Positions 35,162 through 43,773 of a stretch of 64,000 nucleotides of DNA are shown piece by piece. Each line of letters opens with the position of its first letter. Positions within the stretch are counted from its first letter, which is position 1. The DNA comes from Desulfospira joergensenii DSM 10085 (GTDB lineage Bacteria > Desulfobacterota > Desulfobacteria > Desulfobacterales > Desulfobacteraceae), in the NCBI RefSeq assembly GCF_000420085.1, contig NZ_ATUG01000001.1, positions 1,945,223-2,009,222 on the forward strand, in the 5' to 3' direction. The notes below the pieces were generated by a model, which was not told where the DNA came from, did not search any database, and saw only the letters and a list, made by a program, of their open reading frames with translations. Position numbers and translations under genes: made by a program.

Positions 35162-36400
35162 TCATGGTTTCCGGATCAGGATCAGAAAACAAAGGGTTCC
35201 CAGGGCCATGCACAGGGTGCCGCAGGGAAAGGCAAGCTCAAGCCTGAAAAAGTCCATGGCAAGCCCGGCAAGAATGGAGCCGGTGAACATTCCCAGACTG
35301 TGGGCCATGGTCATGACGGACATGACCGATCCCATGGCTTTGACCTCGTCTCCCTTGATCACGGCAAGGGCGGTAATGGCCGGCATGGAAATCCCCCCCC
35401 CTGCCCCGAACAGGGAAACCGCTCCGAGAAGATCGACAAAAGAGTTTGAAAAAAAGACCAGAAGCATTCCCAGGGCAGACAACACCCCCCCGGAGATGAT
35501 CATGAAATTCTTATGGCTCCGGTCGGCCACATAGCCCATGGGCAGCTGGAGAACACCGGATACAAAAACCCCGAGCATGACCAGCAGGCCGATTTGGGAT
35601 CCGGAAAGATGAAAGGCCTTGTCGGCGAACAGGGGAAGAAAGCACCAGATGATCCCGATACAGGCTGTATAGGCATATCTGAAGACAAAAAGGGCCCCAA
35701 GGGCCCGGTCCCTGGCGAGCACGGGCCAGGGAAGGGGATCCTGCCGCCTCAGGCTCAGATTCTCCTCAGACAGGGGGGGCAGAAAAATAAAGCAGAAGGC
35801 CAGTCCGGCACCCGAGAGCAGCCCCATGCAGGCAAAGGCGGCGTCCATGGACCAGACATCACGGATCACCCCTCCCATGAGGGGGCCCAGGCTCAGGCTC
35901 AAAAACATGGAGAGATTGAAGAGTCCCATGGAATAGCCTTCGGAGCCTTCAGGGGTAATCTCTCCCACATAGGCCTGGACCACGGGCATGACCATGGCGG
36001 ATCCGGCCCCCTGGACAAACCGGATCAGGATCAGTTCTTCCACGGTGGAGGAAAATAAAAAGGCAATGGATACCAAAACATAGGCAAAAAGTCCTGCCAG
36101 GATAAAGGGTTTTCTTCCCTTCTGGTCGGAGAGCCGGCCGAAAAAAGGCAGGAAAAAGGTCCTTGAAATGGAAAAAGAGCCGAAAATCATGGCCACGTAA
36201 ATGCCGGCAGCCCCCAGATCGTGGGCATAGATGGGCAGCAGGGGGACCACAATTCCCACACCGGTCACCGTGGAAAAGATACTGAAAAACAGGGTCAGAA
36301 ATATGGTCTTGTGGTCCGAGGGAATGATCTTAAGACCGTTCCGCAGAATTTTTCCTGAAAGCTGGGAAATCGGCTCTTTAATGGCATAAAACAGGTCCAT
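35162..36400 (-). CDS. Major facilitator superfamily transporter
   Basis: A 412-residue protein with 12 predicted membrane helices. The signature loop between helices 2 and 3 is visible as FFGRLSDQKGRKPFILAGLF, and its half-repeat as GYVADRSHKNFMIISGGVL. Sequence style matches drug/metabolite exporters of the DHA1 type. AAGGGGG precedes the ATG. The substrate is unknown; export of a cell-surface or toxic compound is likeliest. It is in line with, but 190 bp from, the FemAB-like gene. Confidence 0.87.
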   Translation of the reverse strand: MDLFYAIKEPISQLSGKILRNGLKIIPSDHKTIFLTLFFSIFSTVTGVGIVVPLLPIYAHDLGAAGIYVAMIFGSFSISRTFFLPFFGRLSDQKGRKPFILAGLFAYVLVSIAFLFSSTVEELILIRFVQGAGSAMVMPVVQAYVGEITPEGSEGYSMGLFNLSMFLSLSLGPLMGGVIRDVWSMDAAFACMGLLSGAGLAFCFIFLPPLSEENLSLRRQDPLPWPVLARDRALGALFVFRYAYTACIGIIWCFLPLFADKAFHLSGSQIGLLVMLGVFVSGVLQLPMGYVADRSHKNFMIISGGVLSALGMLLVFFSNSFVDLLGAVSLFGAGGGISMPAITALAVIKGDEVKAMGSVMSVMTMAHSLGMFTGSILAGLAMDFFRLELAFPCGTLCMALGTLCFLILIRKP

Positions 36401-36508
36401 GAACCCCCTTAGTAAACTCCTGGTGTTTCCAAATTACCTGTAACCTCTGTAATCAGCCGGACCTCCCCTTTCCCGGATTTTGGCTTTGGACTTTTGCCTT
36501 TAAGGCTT

Positions 36509-38371
36509 CTATCTCAGATACTCTTCAATCTGATCGACAAACCGGCTCCTGACGGCAAACTCCCCTTTCCTGTAATTGGCATGGGTCAGGTAGAGAAAGC
36601 GTTCGGCCCGGGTCATGGCCACGTACATGAGGCGCCGCTCCTCGAACAGGGCCTGGTCCCCGTCGTCAATGGACCGCCAATGGGGAAAGAGCCGTTCCTC
36701 GCATCCGGCGATAAATACCGTGTCAAACTCCAGGCCCTTGGCTGAATGAATGGTTAAAAGCCCCACCCCTCCGGAGTCATCCTCTTCCTTGTCATCTTTG
36801 TCCTCACGGATCAGGGCCGCCTCTTCAAGGTACTCCATGAGGTTGTCCTTGGGCCGGGCCGTGTGGACAAGCTGCTCGAGATTCTCTTTTTTGGAAATAA
36901 ATTCCGCCCGGGTCTTTGCCTTTTTCTCCAGAAATTCATAGTAGCCGGTCCGGTCCAGGACGGTCTCAATGGCCATGGCCGGAGCCATGTCGTGGATGGC
37001 ATCCAGAATCTCCAGGACCTCAATAAGATTTTCATGGATCTTGGGGGTCAGCACCCTGTCCCGGACCATGCCCCGGGCACTTTCCTGGAGTCCCATGCCC
37101 GGCTGACGGGCCTCTGCGATTTTCTTGACCATGGCCGGCCCAATGCCCCGTTTGGGGGTATTCACGATCCGTTCAAAGGAAAGATCATCCTGGGGAAAAC
37201 AGGCCGCACTTAAATAGGAGTTGATGTCCAGGATCTCCATGCGTTCGAAAAAGCCCTGGGCCCCCATGAGCTGGTAGGGAATCCGGTACTGCCTGAAGAT
37301 CTTTTCAAAGGGCAGGGAACAGAACTTTGTCCGGTAGACCACGGCCATCTTGTCATAGGGAATGCCCTGGCCCTGGCGGTGGAGGGCCATGATCCTCCTG
37401 GCCGTCCATTCGGCCTCATGGGCGTCGGATAAGAAATCGTAGACCTCCACCACCCCTCCCTTTTTCTGGGAAAAACAGCGCTTGTCCATCTTGTCCGGGT
37501 TGTGGTCGATCATGTCGTTGGCGGCCTGGACAATTTCATCGGCAGACCGGTAATTCTCCTCCAGCCGGAACACCTTTGAATCTTTGTACTTTTCAGGAAA
37601 GCTTAAAAAATGGGTCACATTGCTTCCCCGGAATCCGTATACGGCCTGCCAGTCATCTCCCACGCAGAAAAGATTCCTGTGGGCTCCCAGCAGCAGATTG
37701 GTCAGATCTTCCTGGAGGTTGTTGGTATCCTGGTATTCGTCCACCAGGATATAGGAAAAATAGTTCTGATATTTTTTCCGGATATCTCTATGGTCCCGGA
37801 GAAGATCCCTTGTTTTTAAAAGGATATTATCAAAATCCACGCAGTTCATTTCCCGGAGACGGTCTTCATACTGGACAAAAAACTCCTCGATCCTGAAACC
37901 CATGATCCTGGGCTTGCGGTCAAAGTACTTTTCCGGGTTCCCGGAGTTCTTGGCCCGGGAAATCGCAGTCAGAATTCTTCCGGCGTATTTTTTATCCACG
38001 TTGTTCTTCACGCAGAGTTCCTTGACCAGCTTGTCCTGCTGATAGACCGTAAACACCTGGACAGGCGGGGTATACCCGAGAAGCTCACAATGCTTTTTCA
38101 ATATCATGAGGCAGGCGGAATGATAGGTGCGGACCCATTGAAAACTGCCGTAGGAAAGTCCTGTCATTTCAATGAGCCTGGATTTCATCTCATCGGCGGC
38201 CTTGTTGGTGAAGGTTATGGCCAGTATCCTTTTTGGATCATGGCCCAGGTTAATGAGATGGGAGAATTTTGCCGTAAGGGTCCGGGTCTTTCCCGAACCG
38301 GCTCCGGCAACGACGAGTGCCGGGGAGCCGGTGTGATCGACTGCGTCCTTCTGGGGTGGGGATAATTGCAT
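36509..38371 (-). CDS. UvrD/Rep/PcrA-type superfamily I DNA helicase
   Basis: A 620-residue 3'-5' helicase. Motif I VVAGAGSGKTRTL (about 20-32), motif Ia ITFTNKAADEMKSRL, motif II ILVDEYQDTNNLQ (about 208), motif III GDDWQAVYGFRGSN (about 239), motif IV RLEENYRS, motif V LLTIHSAKGLEFDTVF and motif VI YVAMTRAERFLYL are all present. It is somewhat shorter than E. coli UvrD (720) because the C-terminal extension is missing. It acts in DNA repair or replication restart. The start is the ATG at 38371; a TTG three codons earlier is the alternative, and neither has a strong ribosome site. Confidence 0.92.
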   Translation of the reverse strand: MQLSPPQKDAVDHTGSPALVVAGAGSGKTRTLTAKFSHLINLGHDPKRILAITFTNKAADEMKSRLIEMTGLSYGSFQWVRTYHSACLMILKKHCELLGYTPPVQVFTVYQQDKLVKELCVKNNVDKKYAGRILTAISRAKNSGNPEKYFDRKPRIMGFRIEEFFVQYEDRLREMNCVDFDNILLKTRDLLRDHRDIRKKYQNYFSYILVDEYQDTNNLQEDLTNLLLGAHRNLFCVGDDWQAVYGFRGSNVTHFLSFPEKYKDSKVFRLEENYRSADEIVQAANDMIDHNPDKMDKRCFSQKKGGVVEVYDFLSDAHEAEWTARRIMALHRQGQGIPYDKMAVVYRTKFCSLPFEKIFRQYRIPYQLMGAQGFFERMEILDINSYLSAACFPQDDLSFERIVNTPKRGIGPAMVKKIAEARQPGMGLQESARGMVRDRVLTPKIHENLIEVLEILDAIHDMAPAMAIETVLDRTGYYEFLEKKAKTRAEFISKKENLEQLVHTARPKDNLMEYLEEAALIREDKDDKEEDDSGGVGLLTIHSAKGLEFDTVFIAGCEERLFPHWRSIDDGDQALFEERRLMYVAMTRAERFLYLTHANYRKGEFAVRSRFVDQIEEYLR

Positions 38372-38421
38372 ATAAATCAAACATGGCCCCGGGCCGAACC
38401 CGGGGTCTGAATCTGTCTCCT

Positions 38422-39255
38422 CTAAATCAGGTTCGCTGCCAGGGCCAGGGTCCCGGCCAGCCAGCAGTAAGGGGCAAACAGATGAAATTTGCCCCTGTGA
38501 ACCAGTTTCAATAATAGGGTCAGGGCTCCAAGGCCGGTTAAAAAGGATGCGATGGTCCCGCAGACGGTGACGGGATCGATGCTCAATCCGGTGGTGTTCA
38601 GGGTCTCTTTTATACTTAGAATCTGGGCCCCTAAAATGGCCGGAATGGACAGGAGAAAAGAAAATTTGGCTGCCATGGACCGGTCAAAGCCGGCAAACAT
38701 GCCCGCGGCAATGGTGCTCCCGGAACGGGATATCCCCGGAATCACGGCCAGCCCCTGGATGATCCCGATGAAAAGGGCCCGTTTGGCGTCAAATCTGGAG
38801 TCATGGGCTCCGGGGTCATGATAAAAATGTCTGGACACCCAGAGAACGGTCCCGGTCAGGATAAGCATGAAGCCTACGATGAGGGAGGATGTAAAAAGGA
38901 TATGTTCGACTTTTTTCAGGGCAAGGCCGATCAGGGCTGTGGGCACGGACCCGATGATGATGAGCCAGGCCATTTTGAGGTTGGGATCTTCCTTTAACAG
39001 ATGAAAAGCGGGTTGTCTGCGCAAAAGCCTGACTGTAAAACCTGCCATAGAACGGACCATGGTCCGTATATCCGAAAAATAAACCACCAGAACGGCGGCA
39101 AGGGTGCCCATGTGGACGCTGATATCAAAGGAAAGCATGGATTCCTTGATCCCCAGATAAAGCTGGCCCAGGACCAGGTGGCCTGAACTGCTCACCGGCA
39201 GGAATTCAGTAAGTCCCTGTAAAATGCCGAGTATGATTCCCTGGTATATTTCCAT
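38422..39255 (-). CDS. uppP: Undecaprenyl-diphosphate phosphatase
   Basis: A 277-residue inner-membrane enzyme that recycles the lipid carrier undecaprenyl diphosphate to monophosphate for peptidoglycan and polysaccharide assembly. The two catalytic motifs are clear: GLTEFLPVSSSGHLVLG (about 15-31, E/Q-rich and SSSGH) and IPGISRSGSTI (about 168-178, the PGxSRSGxT motif). About eight helices are predicted. It is one of the BacA/UppP type, not PAP2. It lies 50 bp before the helicase on the same strand and may be cotranscribed with it. Confidence 0.93.
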   Translation of the reverse strand: MEIYQGIILGILQGLTEFLPVSSSGHLVLGQLYLGIKESMLSFDISVHMGTLAAVLVVYFSDIRTMVRSMAGFTVRLLRRQPAFHLLKEDPNLKMAWLIIIGSVPTALIGLALKKVEHILFTSSLIVGFMLILTGTVLWVSRHFYHDPGAHDSRFDAKRALFIGIIQGLAVIPGISRSGSTIAAGMFAGFDRSMAAKFSFLLSIPAILGAQILSIKETLNTTGLSIDPVTVCGTIASFLTGLGALTLLLKLVHRGKFHLFAPYCWLAGTLALAANLI

Positions 39256-39467
39256 TCATTCTTTCCTGCCCTTTTATAATCCATGGGAAAGGACCTGTCT
39301 TTCCTTCCCCCTAACTCCAGCGACCAGCCCCTCGTATATAATTTGTGCCTGCAAAATGCAATAAGTAAAAAAAGACTTGAACTGAATCCGGTGAGGGGAT
39401 ATTAAAATCATGAATTCATAATGAGCCGTTAAAGAGTTCCACGGAAACAATAACCGGGAAAATCGCC

Positions 39468-41534
39468 ATGGATCCTAAAGCCGTCCAGCTTACCCAGCTC
39501 TTTCACATGCTGGGAACGGACTGCAAAAAGAATATTGACAAAATTACGGAACAGGCGTGCTCTCTCCTTGGAACCTGTTTTTCCTTTTGCCTGAGGGTGG
39601 ACAATGATTCCTTTAAAGTCTCGGTTCTTGCCGGCCGGAATCTTCCCGAAGGTTTTGAGGAAGGCCTGAAGCATTGCAGCAGTTTCTTCGGGAAAAATGA
39701 TATAGAGGCTGTTGATCCTGTCTATCTCATTCCCGATATGACCCGGGCCAGAATCATCGGGGCGGACACCCTTGTTGAAAACTTCGGACTCAGGGCATGG
39801 CTGGCCGTGCCCCTTCCCGGTACCGTCACCGATCTTTTGTGTACGGCAGACACCCAACCCCGGGAGTTCTCCCGGGATGATATCGAGATACTCAAATCCC
39901 TTGCCGCTGCCCTGGCCAGGGAAACCCGCCAGCTTGAGGCCGGCCGGGCAGCCCCGCCGGATCCGGGGCAGAGGCTTGATTCCGGCATCAAAGGCCCTGT
40001 GGGTCCGGCTGAAAAATACAGGGTTTTGATTGAAAACATCAACGACTGCATCTATCTCATCCAGGACGGATTCATCAAATTCGCCAATCCCAAAACCGCT
40101 GACCTGTCCGGGTATCCCATGGAAGAACTCTTGAAGATCCCTTTTATGGATATCGTTCACCCGGGTGACAGCCGGAAAGTAATGGAAAAACATAAGCAGA
40201 GGCTGAAGGGGGAGGACTTTGGGTCCACATACTCCTTCAGGGCATTGAACCGGCAGGGAAAGACCATCTGGGTCCAGGTCAACTCCGTGAGGGTGATCTG
40301 GGAAGGCCAGCCCGCCATACTCGGCTGCCTCAGGGATATTTCCCGGGTAAAGGAACTGGAGGAGAAACTCAACCGGGCGGAAAAAATGGAACTCATCGGC
40401 ATCATGGCCGGCGGGGTTGCCCATGACCTGAACAATATTCTTTCCGGACTGGTATCCTACCCTGAAGTTCTCCTCCTCCAGATCGACAAAAACAGCCCCC
40501 TGAGGGAGCCCATCATGTTTATGCATGATGCCGGTAAAAAAGCAGCCGAGATCGTACAGGATCTTTTAACCCTGACCCGGCGGAGGGTGGTCAATGAGAA
40601 TATCATCAACCTGAACAACGTGGTCCATGAATACTTTAACAGCCCGGCCCACCGGCAGCTTGAACTCCACTATTCGGGAGTGACCTTCAGCTCCGATTCA
40701 GAGCCTGAACTCATGAATATCAAAGGGTCTGAAACCCATATTTCAAAAGTGATCATGAACCTTGTCATGAATGCAGCCGAAGCTGTCGAACCGGGGGGAC
40801 AGGTGAGTATCCAGACCTGTAACCGGTATGTGGACATGCCCATCTCCGGGTACGATGAGATCAATGAAGGGGAGTACGCCGTTCTGCGGGTAAGTGACGA
40901 CGGCCAGGGAATATCAAAGCCGGATCTGGAAAAGATATTTGAGCCTTTTTATACAAAAAAACAGATGGGGAGAAGCGGTTCGGGGCTTGGACTCTCCGTG
41001 GTCTGGAACACGGTAAAAGACCATGAAGGGTATATAGAAGTCAGAAGCCGAAAAAACCGGGGTACGATTTTTGAACTTTTTTTCCCGGCCACCCGGAATA
41101 TCTCCAATGCGGTTCCCCAGGACATGGCCATCGAAGACTTCAGGGGAAACAAGGAAAAGATCCTGGTGGTTGACGACATCAAAGAGCAGCGTAGAATTGC
41201 CAAAGGCTGCCTTGAGATGCTGGGATACACCCCGTTTTCAGCAGGCAGCGGAGAAGAGGCCCTGGAATTTTTAAAAGACAACCCCGTGGACCTGCTGATC
41301 CTTGATATGAAAATGGATCCGGGCATTGACGGATTTGAGACCTATAAGAAAACCCTAGAGATCAATCCCCTTCAAAGGGCCATCATCGCCAGCGGCTATT
41401 CGGAAAATCCGAGAATTCGCAAGACCCTGAAACTCGGAGCCGGACAATACATAAAAAAACCCTTTACCATCCGGAATCTGGCCGTGGCGATCAAAAAAGA
41501 ACTCCACTGCGACAAAAGCCCAAAAAAAACATAA
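39468..41534 (+). CDS. Hybrid sensor histidine kinase (GAF-PAS-HisKA-HATPase-REC)
   Basis: A 688-residue soluble kinase. Residues 1-150 resemble a GAF domain, 185-310 a PAS fold (LIENINDCIYLIQDGFIKFA and RDISRVKELEEKL). The phospho-accepting His is in GGVAHDLNNILSGL (about 327). The ATPase has N-box LVMNAAEAVE, G1 VSDDGQGIS, F-box IFEPFYTKK and G2 GSGLGLSVV. The C-terminal receiver has ILVVDDIKE, the phosphorylatable LILDMKMDP Asp and the conserved Lys in IKKPF. No membrane helix is present, so it senses an internal signal. An unlinked output regulator is expected. Confidence 0.92.
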   Translation: MDPKAVQLTQLFHMLGTDCKKNIDKITEQACSLLGTCFSFCLRVDNDSFKVSVLAGRNLPEGFEEGLKHCSSFFGKNDIEAVDPVYLIPDMTRARIIGADTLVENFGLRAWLAVPLPGTVTDLLCTADTQPREFSRDDIEILKSLAAALARETRQLEAGRAAPPDPGQRLDSGIKGPVGPAEKYRVLIENINDCIYLIQDGFIKFANPKTADLSGYPMEELLKIPFMDIVHPGDSRKVMEKHKQRLKGEDFGSTYSFRALNRQGKTIWVQVNSVRVIWEGQPAILGCLRDISRVKELEEKLNRAEKMELIGIMAGGVAHDLNNILSGLVSYPEVLLLQIDKNSPLREPIMFMHDAGKKAAEIVQDLLTLTRRRVVNENIINLNNVVHEYFNSPAHRQLELHYSGVTFSSDSEPELMNIKGSETHISKVIMNLVMNAAEAVEPGGQVSIQTCNRYVDMPISGYDEINEGEYAVLRVSDDGQGISKPDLEKIFEPFYTKKQMGRSGSGLGLSVVWNTVKDHEGYIEVRSRKNRGTIFELFFPATRNISNAVPQDMAIEDFRGNKEKILVVDDIKEQRRIAKGCLEMLGYTPFSAGSGEEALEFLKDNPVDLLILDMKMDPGIDGFETYKKTLEINPLQRAIIASGYSENPRIRKTLKLGAGQYIKKPFTIRNLAVAIKKELHCDKSPKKT

Positions 41535-41726
41535 CGACCTGTTTTAACGATCTATTTTCCGATCCAAAGCCCTGCATCTTCCGGCAAAAAACATCCATGA
41601 AATGGAAAAGAACGGTTGATTTCATCTTTATTCTCCTGTAAAAGTAGAGGGTATTTACCACGTTCATTCCAGGTATACGTTCTTTTTTTTACATACCAAT
41701 AATCTTAAACCGAAGAGGTGAAAAAA

Positions 41727-42923
41727 ATGAAAAAGAAATTTTTAGTTCAAAGCCTTATGTCTGTTCTTACCCTGTTTTTTCTTTTTGGCTGCGCAACAAA
41801 AATGCCTGCTGATCTGTCCTCCTTTTCCGCGAAACAATTTGATCCAAACATGTATACCTCCAAGGTGGATAATTTCCTGATCATCCTGGATGCATCCAGC
41901 TCTGTGGACCAATTAAAAATGAATGGAGAACCCACCAACTTTGTCATTGCCAAGGCCATTGCCGAACGGATGAACATGACCATACCGGAACTGGGCCAGA
42001 CCGCCGGGTTGAGAACCTTTGGCCATCATCCATCCATAACCAAGGATCCGACCAAACTCTTCTACGGAATGGTTCCCTATTCCACGGCAGACCTGGATAA
42101 AAGCCTGGCAAAGGTGACAAAACCGGGTGGAACAAGTCCCCTGGGCCTGGCCTTTGACGCTGCGGCAATGGATTTTGAAAACCTAGGCGGAGTCCATAAT
42201 GCCGTGATCGTTATTGCCGACGGCCTGCAAATGCCCCGTGCAATCGCAAGCGCCCAGAACCTGAAGGACAAGTACGGATCATCCATCTGCATCTACCCCA
42301 TCCAGGTGGGAGATTCCGCTGAAGGGGAAGCCCTGCTCCAGGAAATCGCCCGCATCGGTGACTGTGGATTTTTCTCCAAAGCCAAAGATCTCATGAGCGG
42401 CGAAGGCATGGCCTCATTTGTTGAAAAAGTATTTCTCAACGCCAAGGCCAAGAAAATGGAAGCGGCCCCTGCTGCTCCGGCTCCCGCGCCTAAGGTCCCC
42501 GGAAAAAAGGACAGTGATCAGGACGGTGTAATCGACGACGAAGACCAGTGTCCGCAAACCCCCATGGGAGCCAAGGTCAATGCCCAGGGCTGCTGGATCC
42601 TTGACAATGTGCTCTTTGATTTTAACAAGGCCGTGATCAAACCCCAGGCCTATTCCCTGCTGGATGAAGTGGTGAAAATCCTGGAAAAGAACCCGGCCAT
42701 GAGTGTCGAACTCCAGGGGCATACCGACAATGTGGGGAGCCAAGAGTATAATATGGATCTTTCCATGAGACGATCAAACGCCGTGGCCAAGTACCTTGTG
42801 GACAAGGGAATCCTCAGAAACCGTCTGGCCACCACCGGCTTTGGTTTCAAGCGGCCCGTGGCCCTGAACGGAACCGAATTCGGACGGTCTTTGAACAGAA
42901 GGGTGGAGATCCATCCCTATTAA
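41727..42923 (+). CDS. Lipoprotein with VWA and OmpA peptidoglycan-binding domains
   Basis: A 398-residue envelope protein. Signal peptide and lipobox are at LTLFFLFGCATK. A von Willebrand A-type domain follows with the metal site DASSSVD (D-x-S-x-S) and IVIADGLQ. A proline/alanine linker and a thrombospondin type 3-like calcium loop (DSDQDGVIDDEDQCPQTP) lead to the OmpA-like domain: VLFDFNKAVIKPQA, ELQGHTDNVGSQEYN, LSMRRSNAVAKYL and the closing RSLNRRVEIHPY. It probably tethers the outer membrane to peptidoglycan and binds a protein partner through the VWA domain. The ATG at 41727 has AGAGG upstream; a GTG three codons earlier is possible. Confidence 0.9.
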   Translation: MKKKFLVQSLMSVLTLFFLFGCATKMPADLSSFSAKQFDPNMYTSKVDNFLIILDASSSVDQLKMNGEPTNFVIAKAIAERMNMTIPELGQTAGLRTFGHHPSITKDPTKLFYGMVPYSTADLDKSLAKVTKPGGTSPLGLAFDAAAMDFENLGGVHNAVIVIADGLQMPRAIASAQNLKDKYGSSICIYPIQVGDSAEGEALLQEIARIGDCGFFSKAKDLMSGEGMASFVEKVFLNAKAKKMEAAPAAPAPAPKVPGKKDSDQDGVIDDEDQCPQTPMGAKVNAQGCWILDNVLFDFNKAVIKPQAYSLLDEVVKILEKNPAMSVELQGHTDNVGSQEYNMDLSMRRSNAVAKYLVDKGILRNRLATTGFGFKRPVALNGTEFGRSLNRRVEIHPY

Positions 42924-42961
42924 TATTTGAACAAAACCCCACCCGTCTGCGGCCTTGCTAG

Positions 42962-43012
42962 GAAAGTTTGAGGTCTTCATGCACAATAGTAGACTTCCGG
43001 CCTCAAACTTTC
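42962..43012. repeat. Hairpin with 12-bp arms after the OmpA-like gene
   Basis: GAAAGTTTGAGG (42962-42973) and CCTCAAACTTTC (43001-43012) are perfect inverted repeats across 27 bases that include a GTCT/AGAC pair. No T-run follows, so it is more an mRNA 3'-end structure or repeat than a classical terminator. Confidence 0.5.
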
Positions 43013-43100
43013 TCGGGCCTTGTATATGGGCAGGTTTTCATCCGAGTTTAAAAACAGGGAAACTGGGCAGGTCTCTGTTTCCCATGGGCTTTATAAGAAC

Positions 43101-43139
43101 AAAAAAAGGACAGCTTTGACAGCTGTCCTTTTCTTTTTC
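43101..43139. terminator. Bidirectional intrinsic terminator
   Basis: GGACAGCT (43108-43115) pairs with AGCTGTCC (43121-43128), flanked by seven A on one side and TTTTCTTTTT on the other. It can terminate the OmpA-like gene on the plus strand and the DksA-like gene on the minus strand. Confidence 0.85.
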
Positions 43140-43179
43140 CCAATGTCCGGGATCAGATTCTTCTGTTTCAGGTTCAGGC

Positions 43180-43590
43180 TCAGGAAGGGCGGAGGATCTC
43201 CTGGCCGGATTCCAGCAGTTCCATGGCTTTGATGGACATGGTGGCAAAGGGCATGGCCTCCAGGCGGCGCAGCCCGATTTCACTGCCGGTCAGTTCGCAA
43301 TAGCCGAAATTTCCCGTATCGATCCGGTCAAGGGCTTTTTCAATCTGCTTGACCTGTTCAATATACCGGTCAAAGGCCATGACTTCCGATTCAAGGTTCA
43401 TCATGGAATTGCTTCGATCCAGGATATCCGCATCAACGGATTTCAGGGATTTCATTTTATTCAGGGTGGATTCAATCTTGTCGGTCAGTTCAATTTTCCG
43501 GACGGCCAGTTTGTCCCTGAAATAAGCGACCTGCCTTTCATTCATGTAGGGTTCGTCCTGGGACGGGGTATACATTGTTTTTACTGCCAT
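43180..43590 (-). CDS. DksA/TraR-family protein with a degenerate zinc finger
   Basis: A 136-residue RNA-polymerase secondary-channel-type protein: an N-terminal coiled coil (about 15-90) and a C-terminal finger with GNFGYCELTGSEIGLRRLEA. The four zinc cysteines of standard DksA (C-x2-C-x17-C-x2-C) are here C98, T101, S119 and A122, so three of four ligands are lost. This resembles DksA2-type paralogues that fold without zinc and can replace DksA when zinc is scarce (known in Pseudomonas). A role in ppGpp-linked transcription control is inferred. It is monocistronic with the bidirectional terminator behind it. Confidence 0.83.
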   Translation of the reverse strand: MAVKTMYTPSQDEPYMNERQVAYFRDKLAVRKIELTDKIESTLNKMKSLKSVDADILDRSNSMMNLESEVMAFDRYIEQVKQIEKALDRIDTGNFGYCELTGSEIGLRRLEAMPFATMSIKAMELLESGQEILRPS

Positions 43591-43773
43591 GGGTTTCCTC
43601 CCTCCAATTCTTTTTCTCTTCTTGCTTTTGTTTTGAACTTATCCTCTTTCGTTCTTTTGAATTGAATTGACGAAACCTTTTATACTCTGCTCCCGTTACC
43701 TCGGGATTAAAAATAAATTAGAAAAATATTAAAACAAAGAGGTTGGAATTCAGACCTTCCGGTTTTCCCCTTA

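Noticed and set aside
39429..40526. 365-residue minus-strand frame opposite the hybrid kinase gene
   Set aside because: Lies antisense to the clear kinase; the composition is that of a GC-rich shadow frame and no family motifs are present.
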